Shown here: positions 9,484-18,161 of the stretch, one piece after another
Position numbering within the stretch: position 1 is the first letter of the stretch
How the letters are laid out: every line of letters starts with the position of its first letter
DNA from: Colwellia sp. BRX10-3
Lineage (GTDB): Bacteria; Pseudomonadota; Gammaproteobacteria; Enterobacterales; Alteromonadaceae
DNA length: 64,000 nucleotides
Assembly (NCBI RefSeq): GCF_014077505.1
Contig: NZ_JACGWA010000008.1
Coordinates: 1 to 64,000, forward strand
Direction: 5' to 3'
Translations under genes and position numbers: made by a program
Notes under the pieces: model-generated
What the model was told of the DNA's origin: nothing
What the model saw: only the letters and a program-made list of their open reading frames with translations
Databases searched by the model: none

Positions 9484-11526
9484 TTAACCTGTGATGCCGC
9501 TATGACGTAATAATGCGTCAATTTTAGGCTCACGGCCACGGAAGGCTTTAAATAATTCGCTTGGCTCTTTTGAACCGCCCATTTCTAGCACATTGGTTAA
9601 AAAGTCATGGCCAACACTTTGGTTGAAAATGCCTTCGTCTTCAAAGCGAGAGAAAGCGTCACTTGATAAAACTTCAGCCCATTTATAACTGTAATAACCG
9701 GCGGCATAACCACCACCAAAAATATGGCCAAAGCTATGTTGAAAACGGTTGAACTCTGGCGCTTTAATTACCGCGTAGTCATCACGTACTTGGTTAAGCA
9801 CATGTTGAATTTCATCGCCTTTTTCGGGGGAATATTCGGCATGCATTTTAAAATCGAACAAGCTGAACTCCAGTTGACGGATCATTTGCATGGCAGATTG
9901 AAAATTTTTCGCCGCTAACATTTTGTCGAGCATGTCTTGTGGTAATGGTTCATTGGTTTGGTAGTGACCAGAGATAAAGGCTAGTGCCTCTGGCTGCCAG
10001 CACCAGTTTTCTAAAAATTGACTTGGAAGCTCTACGGCATCCCAAGGCACACCGTCAATACCAGAAACACCAGCCGCGTTAATTTGTGTCAGCATGTGGT
10101 GAATACCATGGCCAAACTCATGGAATAAAGTGACTACTTCGTCATGAGTAAACAAGGCCGGTTTATCACCAACTGGGCCATTAAAATTACAGGTTAGGTA
10201 AGCCACTGGGTATTGAATATCGCCATTAGCGAGTTCACGACGGCCAACACAATCGTCCATCCATGCACCGCCACGTTTTTTCGAACGCGCATATAAATCT
10301 AAATAAAAGCTACCACGAAGTTGTTGCTTGCTGTCTAAAACATCAAAAAACTTCACATCTTTATGCCAAGTATCAATGTCTGTACGTTCACTGATATTTA
10401 AACCAAATAAACGATGTACGACTTCAAATAAGCCAGCAACCACTTTGCTTTCAGGAAAGTATGGGCGAAGTTCTTCGTCAGAAATAGCGTAACGATCCTG
10501 TTTCAGTTTTTCACTGTAATAAGGTAAATCCCACGCTTGTAAATTACTTTGGCCAAAGTTTTGTTTCGCAAAAGCAGTAACTTCTACTAAGTCTTGTTCG
10601 CCTTGGGCTTTTGACTTAACCGCTAAGTCTTCTAAAAAGCCTAAGACTTCACCGGTGTTATTGGCCATTTTGGTTGCCAATGATTTATCGGCAAAGCTCT
10701 TAAAGCCTAATAAGTTGGACAACTCATGACGTAAGGAAAGCAATTCCGCCATAATTGGGCTGTTGTCATATTCACCGCCGTTTGGCCCTATTTCAGAGGC
10801 GCGAGTAACATAGGCGCGATACATTTTTTCGCGTAGTGCTTTATTATCACAATATATCATCACAGGTAAGTAGCTTGGAATGTCTAAGGTAAATAACCAA
10901 CCGGTTTTTTCTTGCGCTTGTGCTAAAGCTTTTGCCGCTTCTTTCGCGCTTTCGGGTAAACCGGCAAGTTCAGTTTCGTCAGTAATATTTACGCTAAAGG
11001 CTTGGGTGGCGTCGAGAATATTATTACCAAAAGTTGAACTGAGCTCTGATAAACGCGTAGAAATTTCACCGTAACGTTTTTTGTCTGCTTCGTTTAGTGC
11101 AATACCTGAAAGTTTGAAATCTCTTAAGGCGTTGTTAATCACTTTCTGTTGAGCAGTATTGAGATGCTTAAACGCATCACTCTCATTTAATTGCTGGTAA
11201 GCCGCGAATAACCCAGCGTGTTGACCAACAAATGTACCGTATTCAGATAAAAGCGGTAAGCATGACTCATATGCATCACGCAGTTCATCGCTATTAACCA
11301 CTGAATTCATATGCGAAATGGGTGACCATAATTTACCTAAAACATCATCTACTTCATCAATTGGTGCCACTAAATTAGCCCAAGTAAATTGTGTATTGTT
11401 CGCTAATACCTCAGCAATTGTTGCTTTACAATCGTTGATGGCTTGCTCAACCGCAGGTTTAATATGTTCTGGCTTGATTTTAGAAAATTGCGGTAGTGAT
11501 GTCGTTTGTAATAATGGATTGGTCAT
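9484..11526 (-). CDS. prlC: Oligopeptidase A (M3 family metallopeptidase)
   Basis: Cytoplasmic zinc peptidase that degrades short peptides, including cleaved signal peptides. The zinc site HEFGHGIHH is at about residues 469-477, with the catalytic glutamate inside it. The M3 C-terminal signature HIFGGGYAAGYYSYKWAEVLSSDAF follows near 610-635. Length 680 equals E. coli PrlC. It is the first gene of a three-gene operon with the glycosylase and rsmJ, and divergent from gor with a 233-bp shared upstream region. Confidence 0.97.
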   Translation of the reverse strand: MTNPLLQTTSLPQFSKIKPEHIKPAVEQAINDCKATIAEVLANNTQFTWANLVAPIDEVDDVLGKLWSPISHMNSVVNSDELRDAYESCLPLLSEYGTFVGQHAGLFAAYQQLNESDAFKHLNTAQQKVINNALRDFKLSGIALNEADKKRYGEISTRLSELSSTFGNNILDATQAFSVNITDETELAGLPESAKEAAKALAQAQEKTGWLFTLDIPSYLPVMIYCDNKALREKMYRAYVTRASEIGPNGGEYDNSPIMAELLSLRHELSNLLGFKSFADKSLATKMANNTGEVLGFLEDLAVKSKAQGEQDLVEVTAFAKQNFGQSNLQAWDLPYYSEKLKQDRYAISDEELRPYFPESKVVAGLFEVVHRLFGLNISERTDIDTWHKDVKFFDVLDSKQQLRGSFYLDLYARSKKRGGAWMDDCVGRRELANGDIQYPVAYLTCNFNGPVGDKPALFTHDEVVTLFHEFGHGIHHMLTQINAAGVSGIDGVPWDAVELPSQFLENWCWQPEALAFISGHYQTNEPLPQDMLDKMLAAKNFQSAMQMIRQLEFSLFDFKMHAEYSPEKGDEIQHVLNQVRDDYAVIKAPEFNRFQHSFGHIFGGGYAAGYYSYKWAEVLSSDAFSRFEDEGIFNQSVGHDFLTNVLEMGGSKEPSELFKAFRGREPKIDALLRHSGITG

Positions 11527-11701
11527 AAAATTCGCATGTTTGCTAGATGATGGTGTAGATGTAATGGCAGATCAGTCGATAATCAAGGTTTAGCTGTCAC
11601 TATTTGGCTGAAGATGTACAAAATTGAAATTTAAATGCTAAATATCATGTCATTTGTTTTTATAACTCAGTTTTATAAATCAACTATGTTGGCAGATGCG
11701 C

Positions 11702-11732
11702 TTGAATTTTTGTTTTTTAAGTCCAATATAAT
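11702..11732 (+). promoter_or_regulatory. Probable sigma-70 promoter of gor
   Basis: A perfect TATAAT at 11727-11732 is preceded by TTGAAT at 11702-11707 with a long 19-bp spacer. The start would be near 11739, giving a short leader with AGGAATAATA before the ATG at 11760. The 19-bp spacing may mean activator dependence (inference). Confidence 0.55.
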
Positions 11733-11759
11733 GAAAGATAATCACATAGGAATAATAAT

Positions 11760-13112
11760 ATGACACAACATTTTGACTACATTTCAATTGGCGCCGGTAG
11801 TGGCGGTATTGCCTCAGCAAATCGAGCGGCACGTTTAGGAAAAAAAGCGGCTGTTATTGAGGCTAAGCATATTGGTGGTACCTGTGTGAATGTTGGTTGT
11901 GTACCTAAAAAAGCCATGTGGTATGCCGGACAAATTGCCGATGCATTACATTATGCGAATGACTATGGTTTTAAAGCGCCATTGCAAAGCTTTAACTGGT
12001 CAAAGTTAGTTGAAAACAGAGAAGCTTATATTGAACGTATTCATGCGGCCTATGCGCGTGGTTTTGCCAGTAACGACGTTACTGTGATCAAGGGTTTTGC
12101 GAAGTTTGTTAATAAAAATACCGTAGAAGTAGATGGCGTGTTATATAGCGCTGACCATATTACGATTGCCACCGGTGGACGCCCAAGCCGCCCAAGCATT
12201 GAAGGTGCAGAGCATGGTATTGACTCAGATGGATTTTTTGCGCTGACTGAACAGCCTGAAAAAGTTGCGGTTGTTGGTGCAGGTTATATTGCCGTTGAAC
12301 TTGCTGGCGTTTTGCATGCCCTTGGCAGCGAATCACATTTATTAGTACGTAAAGAAAAGCCGCTACGTGGTTTTGATGACATGCTCAGCGACACATTAGT
12401 AGAGCAAATGGCTAAACATGGCCCAACATTACACACCATGAGCGTCCCAACGCGTGTTGAAAAACATAACGATGGCAAATTAACTATCCATTTAGAGAAT
12501 GGCAAATCCATTGGCCCAGTCGATTCTTTAATCTGGGCAATCGGCCGCGAGCCCGCAACCGATAATATTAATATAGAATCTACCGGTATTGAACTCGATA
12601 AACGTGGTTTTATTACCACCGATAAGTATCAAAATACCAATATTGATGGTATTTATGCTGTTGGCGATAATACCGGCCGAGCGCAGTTAACACCAGTCGC
12701 TGTAGCTGCAGGTCGTCGTTTATGTGAACGCTTGTTTAATAATAAGCCAAACGAGCATTTAGATTATTCCAACATTGCGACAGTGGTGTTTAGTCATCCA
12801 GTTATTGGTACGGTTGGTTTGTCAGAAAAAGAAGCCATTGAAGAACACGGCGTTGATCAAGTTAAGGTTTATAGCTCACAGTTTACCGCCTTATATCAAG
12901 CGATCACTGAAGATTATCGTGACCCAACAAGAATGAAATTAGTTTGTGTGGGTAAAGAAGAAAAAATAGTCGGCATTCATAGCATAGGTTTTGGTAGCGA
13001 CGAATTACTACAAGGCTTTGCTGTCGCCATGAAAATGGGTGCAACAAAGGCTGATTTTGATAACACTGTTGCTATTCATCCGACTTCAGCGGAAGAATTT
13101 GTCACTATGTAA
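11760..13112 (+). CDS. gor: Glutathione-disulfide reductase
   Basis: Reduces glutathione disulfide with NADPH in the cytosol. It has the FAD-binding [14 protein letters not shown] (about 9-22), the redox-active disulfide in [13 protein letters not shown] (about 39-51), an NADPH-binding segment [20 protein letters not shown] (about 173-192) and the C-terminal catalytic HPTSAEEF (about 440-447). Length 450 matches E. coli Gor. The ATG has AGGAATAATA upstream. It is followed by a strong terminator. Together with prlC-rsmJ on the other side, it reproduces a neighbourhood known in enterobacteria. Confidence 0.97.
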   Translation: MTQHFDYISIGAGSGGIASANRAARLGKKAAVIEAKHIGGTCVNVGCVPKKAMWYAGQIADALHYANDYGFKAPLQSFNWSKLVENREAYIERIHAAYARGFASNDVTVIKGFAKFVNKNTVEVDGVLYSADHITIATGGRPSRPSIEGAEHGIDSDGFFALTEQPEKVAVVGAGYIAVELAGVLHALGSESHLLVRKEKPLRGFDDMLSDTLVEQMAKHGPTLHTMSVPTRVEKHNDGKLTIHLENGKSIGPVDSLIWAIGREPATDNINIESTGIELDKRGFITTDKYQNTNIDGIYAVGDNTGRAQLTPVAVAAGRRLCERLFNNKPNEHLDYSNIATVVFSHPVIGTVGLSEKEAIEEHGVDQVKVYSSQFTALYQAITEDYRDPTRMKLVCVGKEEKIVGIHSIGFGSDELLQGFAVAMKMGATKADFDNTVAIHPTSAEEFVTM

Positions 13113-13152
13113 CCACACTTATTTTTTGGTTATTTCAATTGTTAGTTATTAG

Positions 13153-13188
13153 AAACGTTGTATTAATAATTTAATGCAGCGTTTTTTT
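13153..13188 (+). terminator. Intrinsic terminator of gor
   Basis: A 14-bp stem (13153-13166 with 13171-13184, two G-U pairs) with a 4-nt loop and a following T-run. It starts 40 bp past the gor stop. Confidence 0.75.
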
Positions 13189-13368
13189 ATAGGCGAGATA
13201 AATTGTATTAGATTAGGGTTATTGCGTGCTAACGACACCTGAAAACCGGCTTCAGTTAGACTTGTTTCAAATAATCACCTGTTTTTTCTCGTATTCTACA
13301 ACCAGTAATCGCATTAAGTTTTCCTAAATCATAAACATTTATACATTATGTCTGATTGTTAAAACAGC

Positions 13369-13390
13369 AAGATGACACCTTTGTTATTTT
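13369..13390 (+). promoter_or_regulatory. CusR/PcoR-like copper box upstream of copA
   Basis: The sequence is AAGATGACAC, then CT, then TTGTTATTTT. It resembles the CusR/PcoR/CopR box (AAAATGACAA-NN-TTGTCATTTT), with three differences in the 20 informative positions by my count. It lies just upstream of a TTGACA at 13403-13408, which is the arrangement expected for activation by a copper-responsive two-component regulator. No cusRS/copRS genes are in the window. The match is by eye. Confidence 0.55.
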
Positions 13391-13402
13391 ATAGTCATGG
13401 CA

Positions 13403-13432
13403 TTGACAGGTAGCATCTCTATACTCTACTTA
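13403..13432 (+). promoter_or_regulatory. Probable copABCD promoter
   Basis: Perfect -35 TTGACA at 13403-13408. The -10 is poor: TACTTA at 13427-13432 after 18 bp is the best fit. A strong -35 with a weak -10 fits an activator-dependent promoter below the copper box. The copA ATG at 13458 has GAGGAG 7 bases upstream. Confidence 0.45.
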
Positions 13433-13457
13433 TATTCTGGTATAGAGGAGTTCGTAA

Positions 13458-15278
13458 ATGAGCGACATTAATAAACAGCAAGTATCTCACTTTCCCCGTC
13501 GCCGCTTTGTGCAAGGGCTTATTGCAGGTGGTGTGCTAGCGGCGTTCCCAAGTATTATTCATGCAGCCTCATCTTTAGTTGCGAACACCATTACCGGTAA
13601 TGTACCCGAGCTAAGCGGAAAAGAGATCGAGCTTGTCATTGATGAATCACCAGTAAATTTCACCGGTGTCGTGCGTATGGCAACCACTATTAATGGTTCA
13701 ATACCGGGGCCAACGTTACGACTAAGAGAGGGTGATGACGTTACGATTAGGGTAACGAATAAATTATCAGTGCCTAGCTCTATTCACTGGCACGGCATTA
13801 TTTTACCTTATCAAATGGATGGCGTACCTGGTATTAGTTTTAAAGGTATTATGCCCGGCGAAACCTTCGTCTATAAATTTAAGCTACAGCAAAGTGGTAC
13901 TTATTGGTATCACTCACACAGTGGTTTTCAAGAAATGACCGGCATGTACGGTGCGTTAATAATTGAACCAAGAGAAATTGACATTATTAGTTCTGATAAT
14001 GAGCATGTTATTCAATTGTCTGATTGGACTGATGATGACCCCATGGCGCTGTTCCGTAAATTAAAAGTACAGAGTGATGTTTTTAATTTCAACCAACCTA
14101 CGGTACCTGAATTTTTTGCTGATGTGTCAAATACCAGTATTGCTAATGCCTTACAACGTCGAAAAATGTGGCATCAAATGCGCATGAACCCAACAGATTT
14201 GGCCGATTTATCCGCATCTGCGATGACCTTTCTTATGAACGGTAGCACGCCTATGGCGAATTGGCGGGGGCTGTTTAAATCTGGTGAGAAGCTTAGATTA
14301 AGATTTATTAACGGTTCTAGTAATAGCTTTTTTGATGTCAGAATACCAGAGCTAAAATTAACGGTTGTGCAAGCTGATGGTCAAAATGTTGAACCGATAA
14401 CCGTTGACGAATTTCGTTTTGGTCCAGGTGAAACTTACGATGTAATTGTTGAGCCTAAAAACGATGCTTATACCATTTTCGCTCAAAGTATGGACCGTTC
14501 AGGTTATGCAAAAGGCACGTTGTCTGTGGCGCAGGGTATAGATGCACCGACTCCAGCGTTAGACCCGGTAGAATGGCTAACGATGACTGACATGATGGGT
14601 AATATGAACCATGGAGGCGACCATGGTGCAATGGCAAACATGAAGCAGCCAGCTATGGACCACGGCGCAATGAAAATGGATCATAGCCAACATGGTGCTA
14701 TGGCAATGGACCACAGTAAACATGGCATGTCTGAGAGTCCTCTAAGTGTTGCTAGTACTAAAGTGCGTCATGCAAAAACAGAATATGGTGCATCAGTTGA
14801 TATGCGTGTTGATATGCCAAGAACAAATTTGGATGATCCAGGAATTGGCCTGCGTAAAAACGGTCGCCGCGTATTAACACTGGCAGACTTACACTCCTTG
14901 GATGGGATCGCAAATCATCAAGAGCCTGAAGCTGAAATCGAGCTGCATTTAACCGGTAATATGGAGCGATATAGCTGGTCTTTTGACGGTTTAGAATTTG
15001 GTAAAAGTACACCAGTACATATGCAACACGATAAACGTGTAAGGGTTATTTTACAAAACGACACCATGATGACGCATCCTATGCATTTACATGGCATGTG
15101 GAGCGATTTAGAAAATGTTCAGGGTGATGTGCAAGTTCGCCGTCATACCATTCCAGTCCAACCCGCGCAACGGATCAGCTTTTTAACCACACCACATGAT
15201 GTGGGCCGTTGGGCGTGGCATTGTCATTTATTATTTCACATGGATGCAGGTATGTTTAGAGAGGTGGTCGTATCATGA
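13458..15278 (+). CDS. copA: Copper resistance multicopper oxidase CopA
   Basis: Periplasmic multicopper oxidase that binds and oxidises Cu(I). The N terminus has a twin-arginine signal (FPRRRFVQG, then a hydrophobic stretch to about residue 36). Copper-ligand motifs run in order: SIHWHG and YWYHSHSG in the first cupredoxin domain, HPMHLHGMW (about 539-547) and WHCHLLFHMDAGMF (about 589-602) in the last. Between them (about 383-425) is a methionine/histidine-rich insert with repeated MDH(G/S) units that probably binds copper. Length 606 is normal. It overlaps copB by 4 bp (ATGA). First gene of copABCD. Confidence 0.96.
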   Translation: MSDINKQQVSHFPRRRFVQGLIAGGVLAAFPSIIHAASSLVANTITGNVPELSGKEIELVIDESPVNFTGVVRMATTINGSIPGPTLRLREGDDVTIRVTNKLSVPSSIHWHGIILPYQMDGVPGISFKGIMPGETFVYKFKLQQSGTYWYHSHSGFQEMTGMYGALIIEPREIDIISSDNEHVIQLSDWTDDDPMALFRKLKVQSDVFNFNQPTVPEFFADVSNTSIANALQRRKMWHQMRMNPTDLADLSASAMTFLMNGSTPMANWRGLFKSGEKLRLRFINGSSNSFFDVRIPELKLTVVQADGQNVEPITVDEFRFGPGETYDVIVEPKNDAYTIFAQSMDRSGYAKGTLSVAQGIDAPTPALDPVEWLTMTDMMGNMNHGGDHGAMANMKQPAMDHGAMKMDHSQHGAMAMDHSKHGMSESPLSVASTKVRHAKTEYGASVDMRVDMPRTNLDDPGIGLRKNGRRVLTLADLHSLDGIANHQEPEAEIELHLTGNMERYSWSFDGLEFGKSTPVHMQHDKRVRVILQNDTMMTHPMHLHGMWSDLENVQGDVQVRRHTIPVQPAQRISFLTTPHDVGRWAWHCHLLFHMDAGMFREVVVS

Positions 15279-16147
15279 AAAATTTAATAGCGTTTAAGCC
15301 ATTCATCAGCGCGCTGCTGTTTTGCTTACCTTTAGTAAGCGTGCATACATTCGCGCAAAATGAAATGTCAGATATGCCTGAAATGGATAGCGAAAAACCA
15401 CAGCCGCAAAGTGGTGACGCTCCAAAAGATGCCCGAGATCCACACGCTTATTCTGGGGGTACAACCTTAACTGAAGGTCCTTATTCTATGGGTAAAGAGC
15501 ATAGGTTAATCCTTGCCGACGAGCATGTTTTTTATGCACTGTTAGGTAATAGGCTTGAATATAATGAGCAAGCCAATGCTGGCGTATTCGACTTTCAAGC
15601 CTGGTATGGAACAACATTTGACCGATTAGTGATTAAAACTGAAGGTGATATTTCAGAGGGAAAACTGGAAGAGAATTCGACGGATATTTTATGGGGACAT
15701 GCACTTTCGGCATATTGGGATACACAACTGGGTATTCGCGTTGATTACTACCAAGAAGGTAAAAATCGCCAATGGTTAGCATTTGGTGTGCAAGGCTTAG
15801 CTCCTTATTGGTTCGAACTCGATATGACAGCTTACATTGGAGAGCAAGGCAATACAGCGTTAACTTTCGAGGCGGAATACGAACTGTTACTGACACAAAA
15901 ACTGATTGTACAACCGCGCGCTGAGCTGACACTTTATGGAAAAAAAGATACGGTGAATGGTTTAGGTAGTGGTTTATCAAGTACTGCCATTGGTTTTCGA
16001 GTGCGTTATGAGTTTACCCGTCAGTTTGCACCTTATGTAGGAGTTGAGTGGACTAATAAATATGGTACTACAGCAGACTATGCAAAATTAGATGGACAAA
16101 GTAGCAGCGAAACAGAATTTGTTGCTGGCGTTAAATTTTGGTTTTAA
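15275..16147 (+). CDS. copB: Copper resistance outer-membrane protein CopB
   Basis: Outer-membrane beta-barrel that accompanies CopA. A signal peptide spans about 1-27 (cut near TFAQN). A short Met/Asp/Pro-rich stretch follows; the long metal-binding repeats of Pseudomonas CopB are reduced to a few EMSDMPEM-like residues. The rest alternates beta strands rich in aromatic residues (for example YWDTQLGIRVDYYQE, QFAPYVGVEWTNKYG) and ends in FWF, a terminal aromatic as expected for barrel assembly. Length 290. Start overlaps the copA stop; 22 bp to copC. Confidence 0.92.
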   Translation: MKNLIAFKPFISALLFCLPLVSVHTFAQNEMSDMPEMDSEKPQPQSGDAPKDARDPHAYSGGTTLTEGPYSMGKEHRLILADEHVFYALLGNRLEYNEQANAGVFDFQAWYGTTFDRLVIKTEGDISEGKLEENSTDILWGHALSAYWDTQLGIRVDYYQEGKNRQWLAFGVQGLAPYWFELDMTAYIGEQGNTALTFEAEYELLLTQKLIVQPRAELTLYGKKDTVNGLGSGLSSTAIGFRVRYEFTRQFAPYVGVEWTNKYGTTADYAKLDGQSSSETEFVAGVKFWF

Positions 16148-16169
16148 TTTTTTAAGATAAGAGGTAATA

Positions 16170-16571
16170 ATGAAATTTTTTAATACAGTGGCTGCTTTTT
16201 TGAGCCTAACGCTAGCGTTTTCTGCATCAGCACATACTTCACTCACGCAGTCAGCACCAGCGAATGAAGCTATGCTAATGCAAAGCCCAGAGCTACTTGC
16301 TTTGACTTTTAGTGGTGAAGTTAGATTGGCTAAAGTGTTACTCACGGATTCAGATAATCAGCCAGTAGATTTTAGTTTTAAGCCGAGTGCTAAACCGAGC
16401 ATCGAGTTCAGTTGGTCATTACCAAGGTTAAGCAAAGGAAAATACACCACTAAGTGGATAGCATTAGGGGGCGATGGTCATAAAATGACAGGAACTTTTA
16501 ATTTTATGATTGGTGCAGATGGAGACATGAAAAAAGAAATGTCGACTTCGCACAGCCAACATAATCATTAG
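16170..16571 (+). CDS. copC: Periplasmic copper-binding protein CopC
   Basis: Small periplasmic CopC-fold protein. A signal peptide ends ASA at about residue 21, so the mature protein would start with AHTSLTQSAP, placing the conserved N-terminal histidine at position 2. Later conserved parts are LLALTFSGEVR and the C-terminal GDGHKMTGTFNFMI. It ends in a His-rich tail (HSQHNH). Length 133 is standard. It is 11 bp before copD, its usual membrane partner. AGAGG ribosome binding site. Confidence 0.93.
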   Translation: MKFFNTVAAFLSLTLAFSASAHTSLTQSAPANEAMLMQSPELLALTFSGEVRLAKVLLTDSDNQPVDFSFKPSAKPSIEFSWSLPRLSKGKYTTKWIALGGDGHKMTGTFNFMIGADGDMKKEMSTSHSQHNH

Positions 16572-16582
16572 AAGGCGAACTA

Positions 16583-17473
16583 ATGCAAATAAGTGACTGG
16601 TCAGTATTTTTATTACTCGTAAAGTTAGTCATTTATGTGGCTACTTCGGCAATGGCCGGTTGCTTAGTTTTACGCTTACTTAATCGAAACAACGAAACTG
16701 TTGCTGTTTTTAATTCATATTTAAAGCGCTGGTTATTAATTTGCCTTAGTGCTGCGTTAATTGCCGCTATATTACAGATACCAGTAGAGGCTGCCTCAAT
16801 GGCAGAGTCAGGGTTTGCTGGCATGACAGATGCGTTTATGCTGGAAATTATTTGGCAATCGGTAATTGGTGATCAAGCCGTAGTGAGAATACCCGCTTTT
16901 ATTCTAGCGATAGTCGTTGTCGTTGCTTGGGACAAAAATAGTGCTTCAGTAATAAACCTCAATTTTTTTCTGACATTATTCACCCTAATTACTATTATTT
17001 ATAGCTTCACATTGACAGGGCATAGCGCAGAAAAAAACCTGCTAATAAAAAGTATATTCATGTTTCATATTTTTGCCATTAGTTGTTGGGTAGGTTCATT
17101 ATGGCCACTCTATAAAAGTTGTCATTTTTTGCCAAACGCTGAAGTTAAACGGCTAATGCATCAATTTGGTCAGCTCGCCATTATTATCATATTAGTGCTG
17201 CTAGTTTCAGGCGTTACCTTATTGTTGCAATATTTAAACAGTGTTGCTGAATTATTTACTTCAAACTACGGGCAATTAATATTATTAAAACTGTTACTAG
17301 TGAGTGCAATGCTGTTACTAGGAGCGTGGCATAAACTAACTTTAGTGCCTCAAATCACTGAGGAACTTCATATCATCACCCTAAAACGCTCCATTTCAAT
17401 AGAGATATTTATCGCTTTGGTCGTGCTATTTATAACGAGTATATTTACCACATTTGTCGGGCCATCAATTTAA
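16583..17473 (+). CDS. copD: Copper resistance membrane protein CopD
   Basis: Inner-membrane CopD-family protein thought to move copper across the membrane with CopC. About eight hydrophobic spans cover most of its 296 residues, with histidines in membrane-near positions (TGHSAEKNLL, FHIFAISCWVGSLWPLY, AWHKLTLVPQ). Last gene of the operon. No clear terminator was found right after it. Length fits the family. Confidence 0.92.
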   Translation: MQISDWSVFLLLVKLVIYVATSAMAGCLVLRLLNRNNETVAVFNSYLKRWLLICLSAALIAAILQIPVEAASMAESGFAGMTDAFMLEIIWQSVIGDQAVVRIPAFILAIVVVVAWDKNSASVINLNFFLTLFTLITIIYSFTLTGHSAEKNLLIKSIFMFHIFAISCWVGSLWPLYKSCHFLPNAEVKRLMHQFGQLAIIIILVLLVSGVTLLLQYLNSVAELFTSNYGQLILLKLLLVSAMLLLGAWHKLTLVPQITEELHIITLKRSISIEIFIALVVLFITSIFTTFVGPSI

Positions 17474-17911
17474 GGTTAACTGGATAAATATATAAAAACT
17501 CACCCCCAAGCAATATTGATTTTTTCGGTTTTAACTAACACCAACTTTATATTAGCAACCAAATTAATTACCTTGACTATTTTTTAACGTATTTGTAGAT
17601 GTGATGAAAAAATTTAGTCAAATTTAAAATAAAAATTATCTTTTAGCAGGCAAATTATTTAGCCAATTTATTGAATGTTAAATTTCATTTATTCGCAAAT
17701 AAAAATTATATTTTTAAGAAAAATAAATTCTAAGAATTCAGCTAGCCCTTGCCAAATATAGCTTATGTTTTTTTGTTATTTCTAGGTGTCATAAAACGGT
17801 AAAAATAGTTTAACAATTGTCTGGTAATGGTGTGGTTTTCTGGTAATCTCTTAGCTCGCTTATTTCTATTGTTCGTTAATTGAACACCTAAATTTAAGCT
17901 TGGACATTTAT

Positions 17912-17920
17912 TTATCCACA
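17912..17920 (+). promoter_or_regulatory. DnaA box TTATCCACA (first)
   Basis: Exact match to the consensus TTATNCACA, in the same orientation as the second box 143 bp downstream and next to a pure A/T stretch. Confidence 0.55.
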
Positions 17921-18054
17921 TAAAATAAAAATAAAAATAAATATGTGAAAAGGATTTCTGCCTTACCTTTTTCCTTATAATACAAGTAGTTAAAATATAG
18001 TTGCCGTAAAGTTCACCAGATCTTTAGGGTCTTTTCCTGTGCTTTTCAACATAC

Positions 18055-18063
18055 TTATCCACA
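18055..18063 (+). promoter_or_regulatory. DnaA box TTATCCACA (second)
   Basis: Second exact TTATCCACA, about 100 bp before the chosen polA start. Possible roles are DnaA-dependent control of polA or DnaA titration. Only one GATC is nearby (about 18019), unlike a Dam-regulated oriC. Confidence 0.55.
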
Positions 18064-18161
18064 ATTTTGGCTATTTTTGTGACTAAATATAATGAATAGC
18101 TAGAGAGAATTTGCCGATTATGGCATGCTTAGCCCATCTTTCTCCCAGTTATAAAATTATC

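Larger units (their letters stand above)
17474..18110. other. AT-rich polA upstream region
   Basis: About 640 bp between copD and polA, both on the + strand, with no gene. It contains long A/T tracts (17920-17945), two perfect DnaA boxes (listed separately), a good -10 TATAAT at 17976-17981 that may drive polA, and a GAACACC...AAGCTT segment at 17882-17901 resembling part of the small-RNA core described at 21 and 35 kb. Confidence 0.6.

Noticed and set aside
17474-18110. Possible replication origin upstream of polA
   Set aside because: Two DnaA boxes and AT-rich sequence are present, but there is no box cluster, no GATC cluster and no dnaA or mnmG gene.
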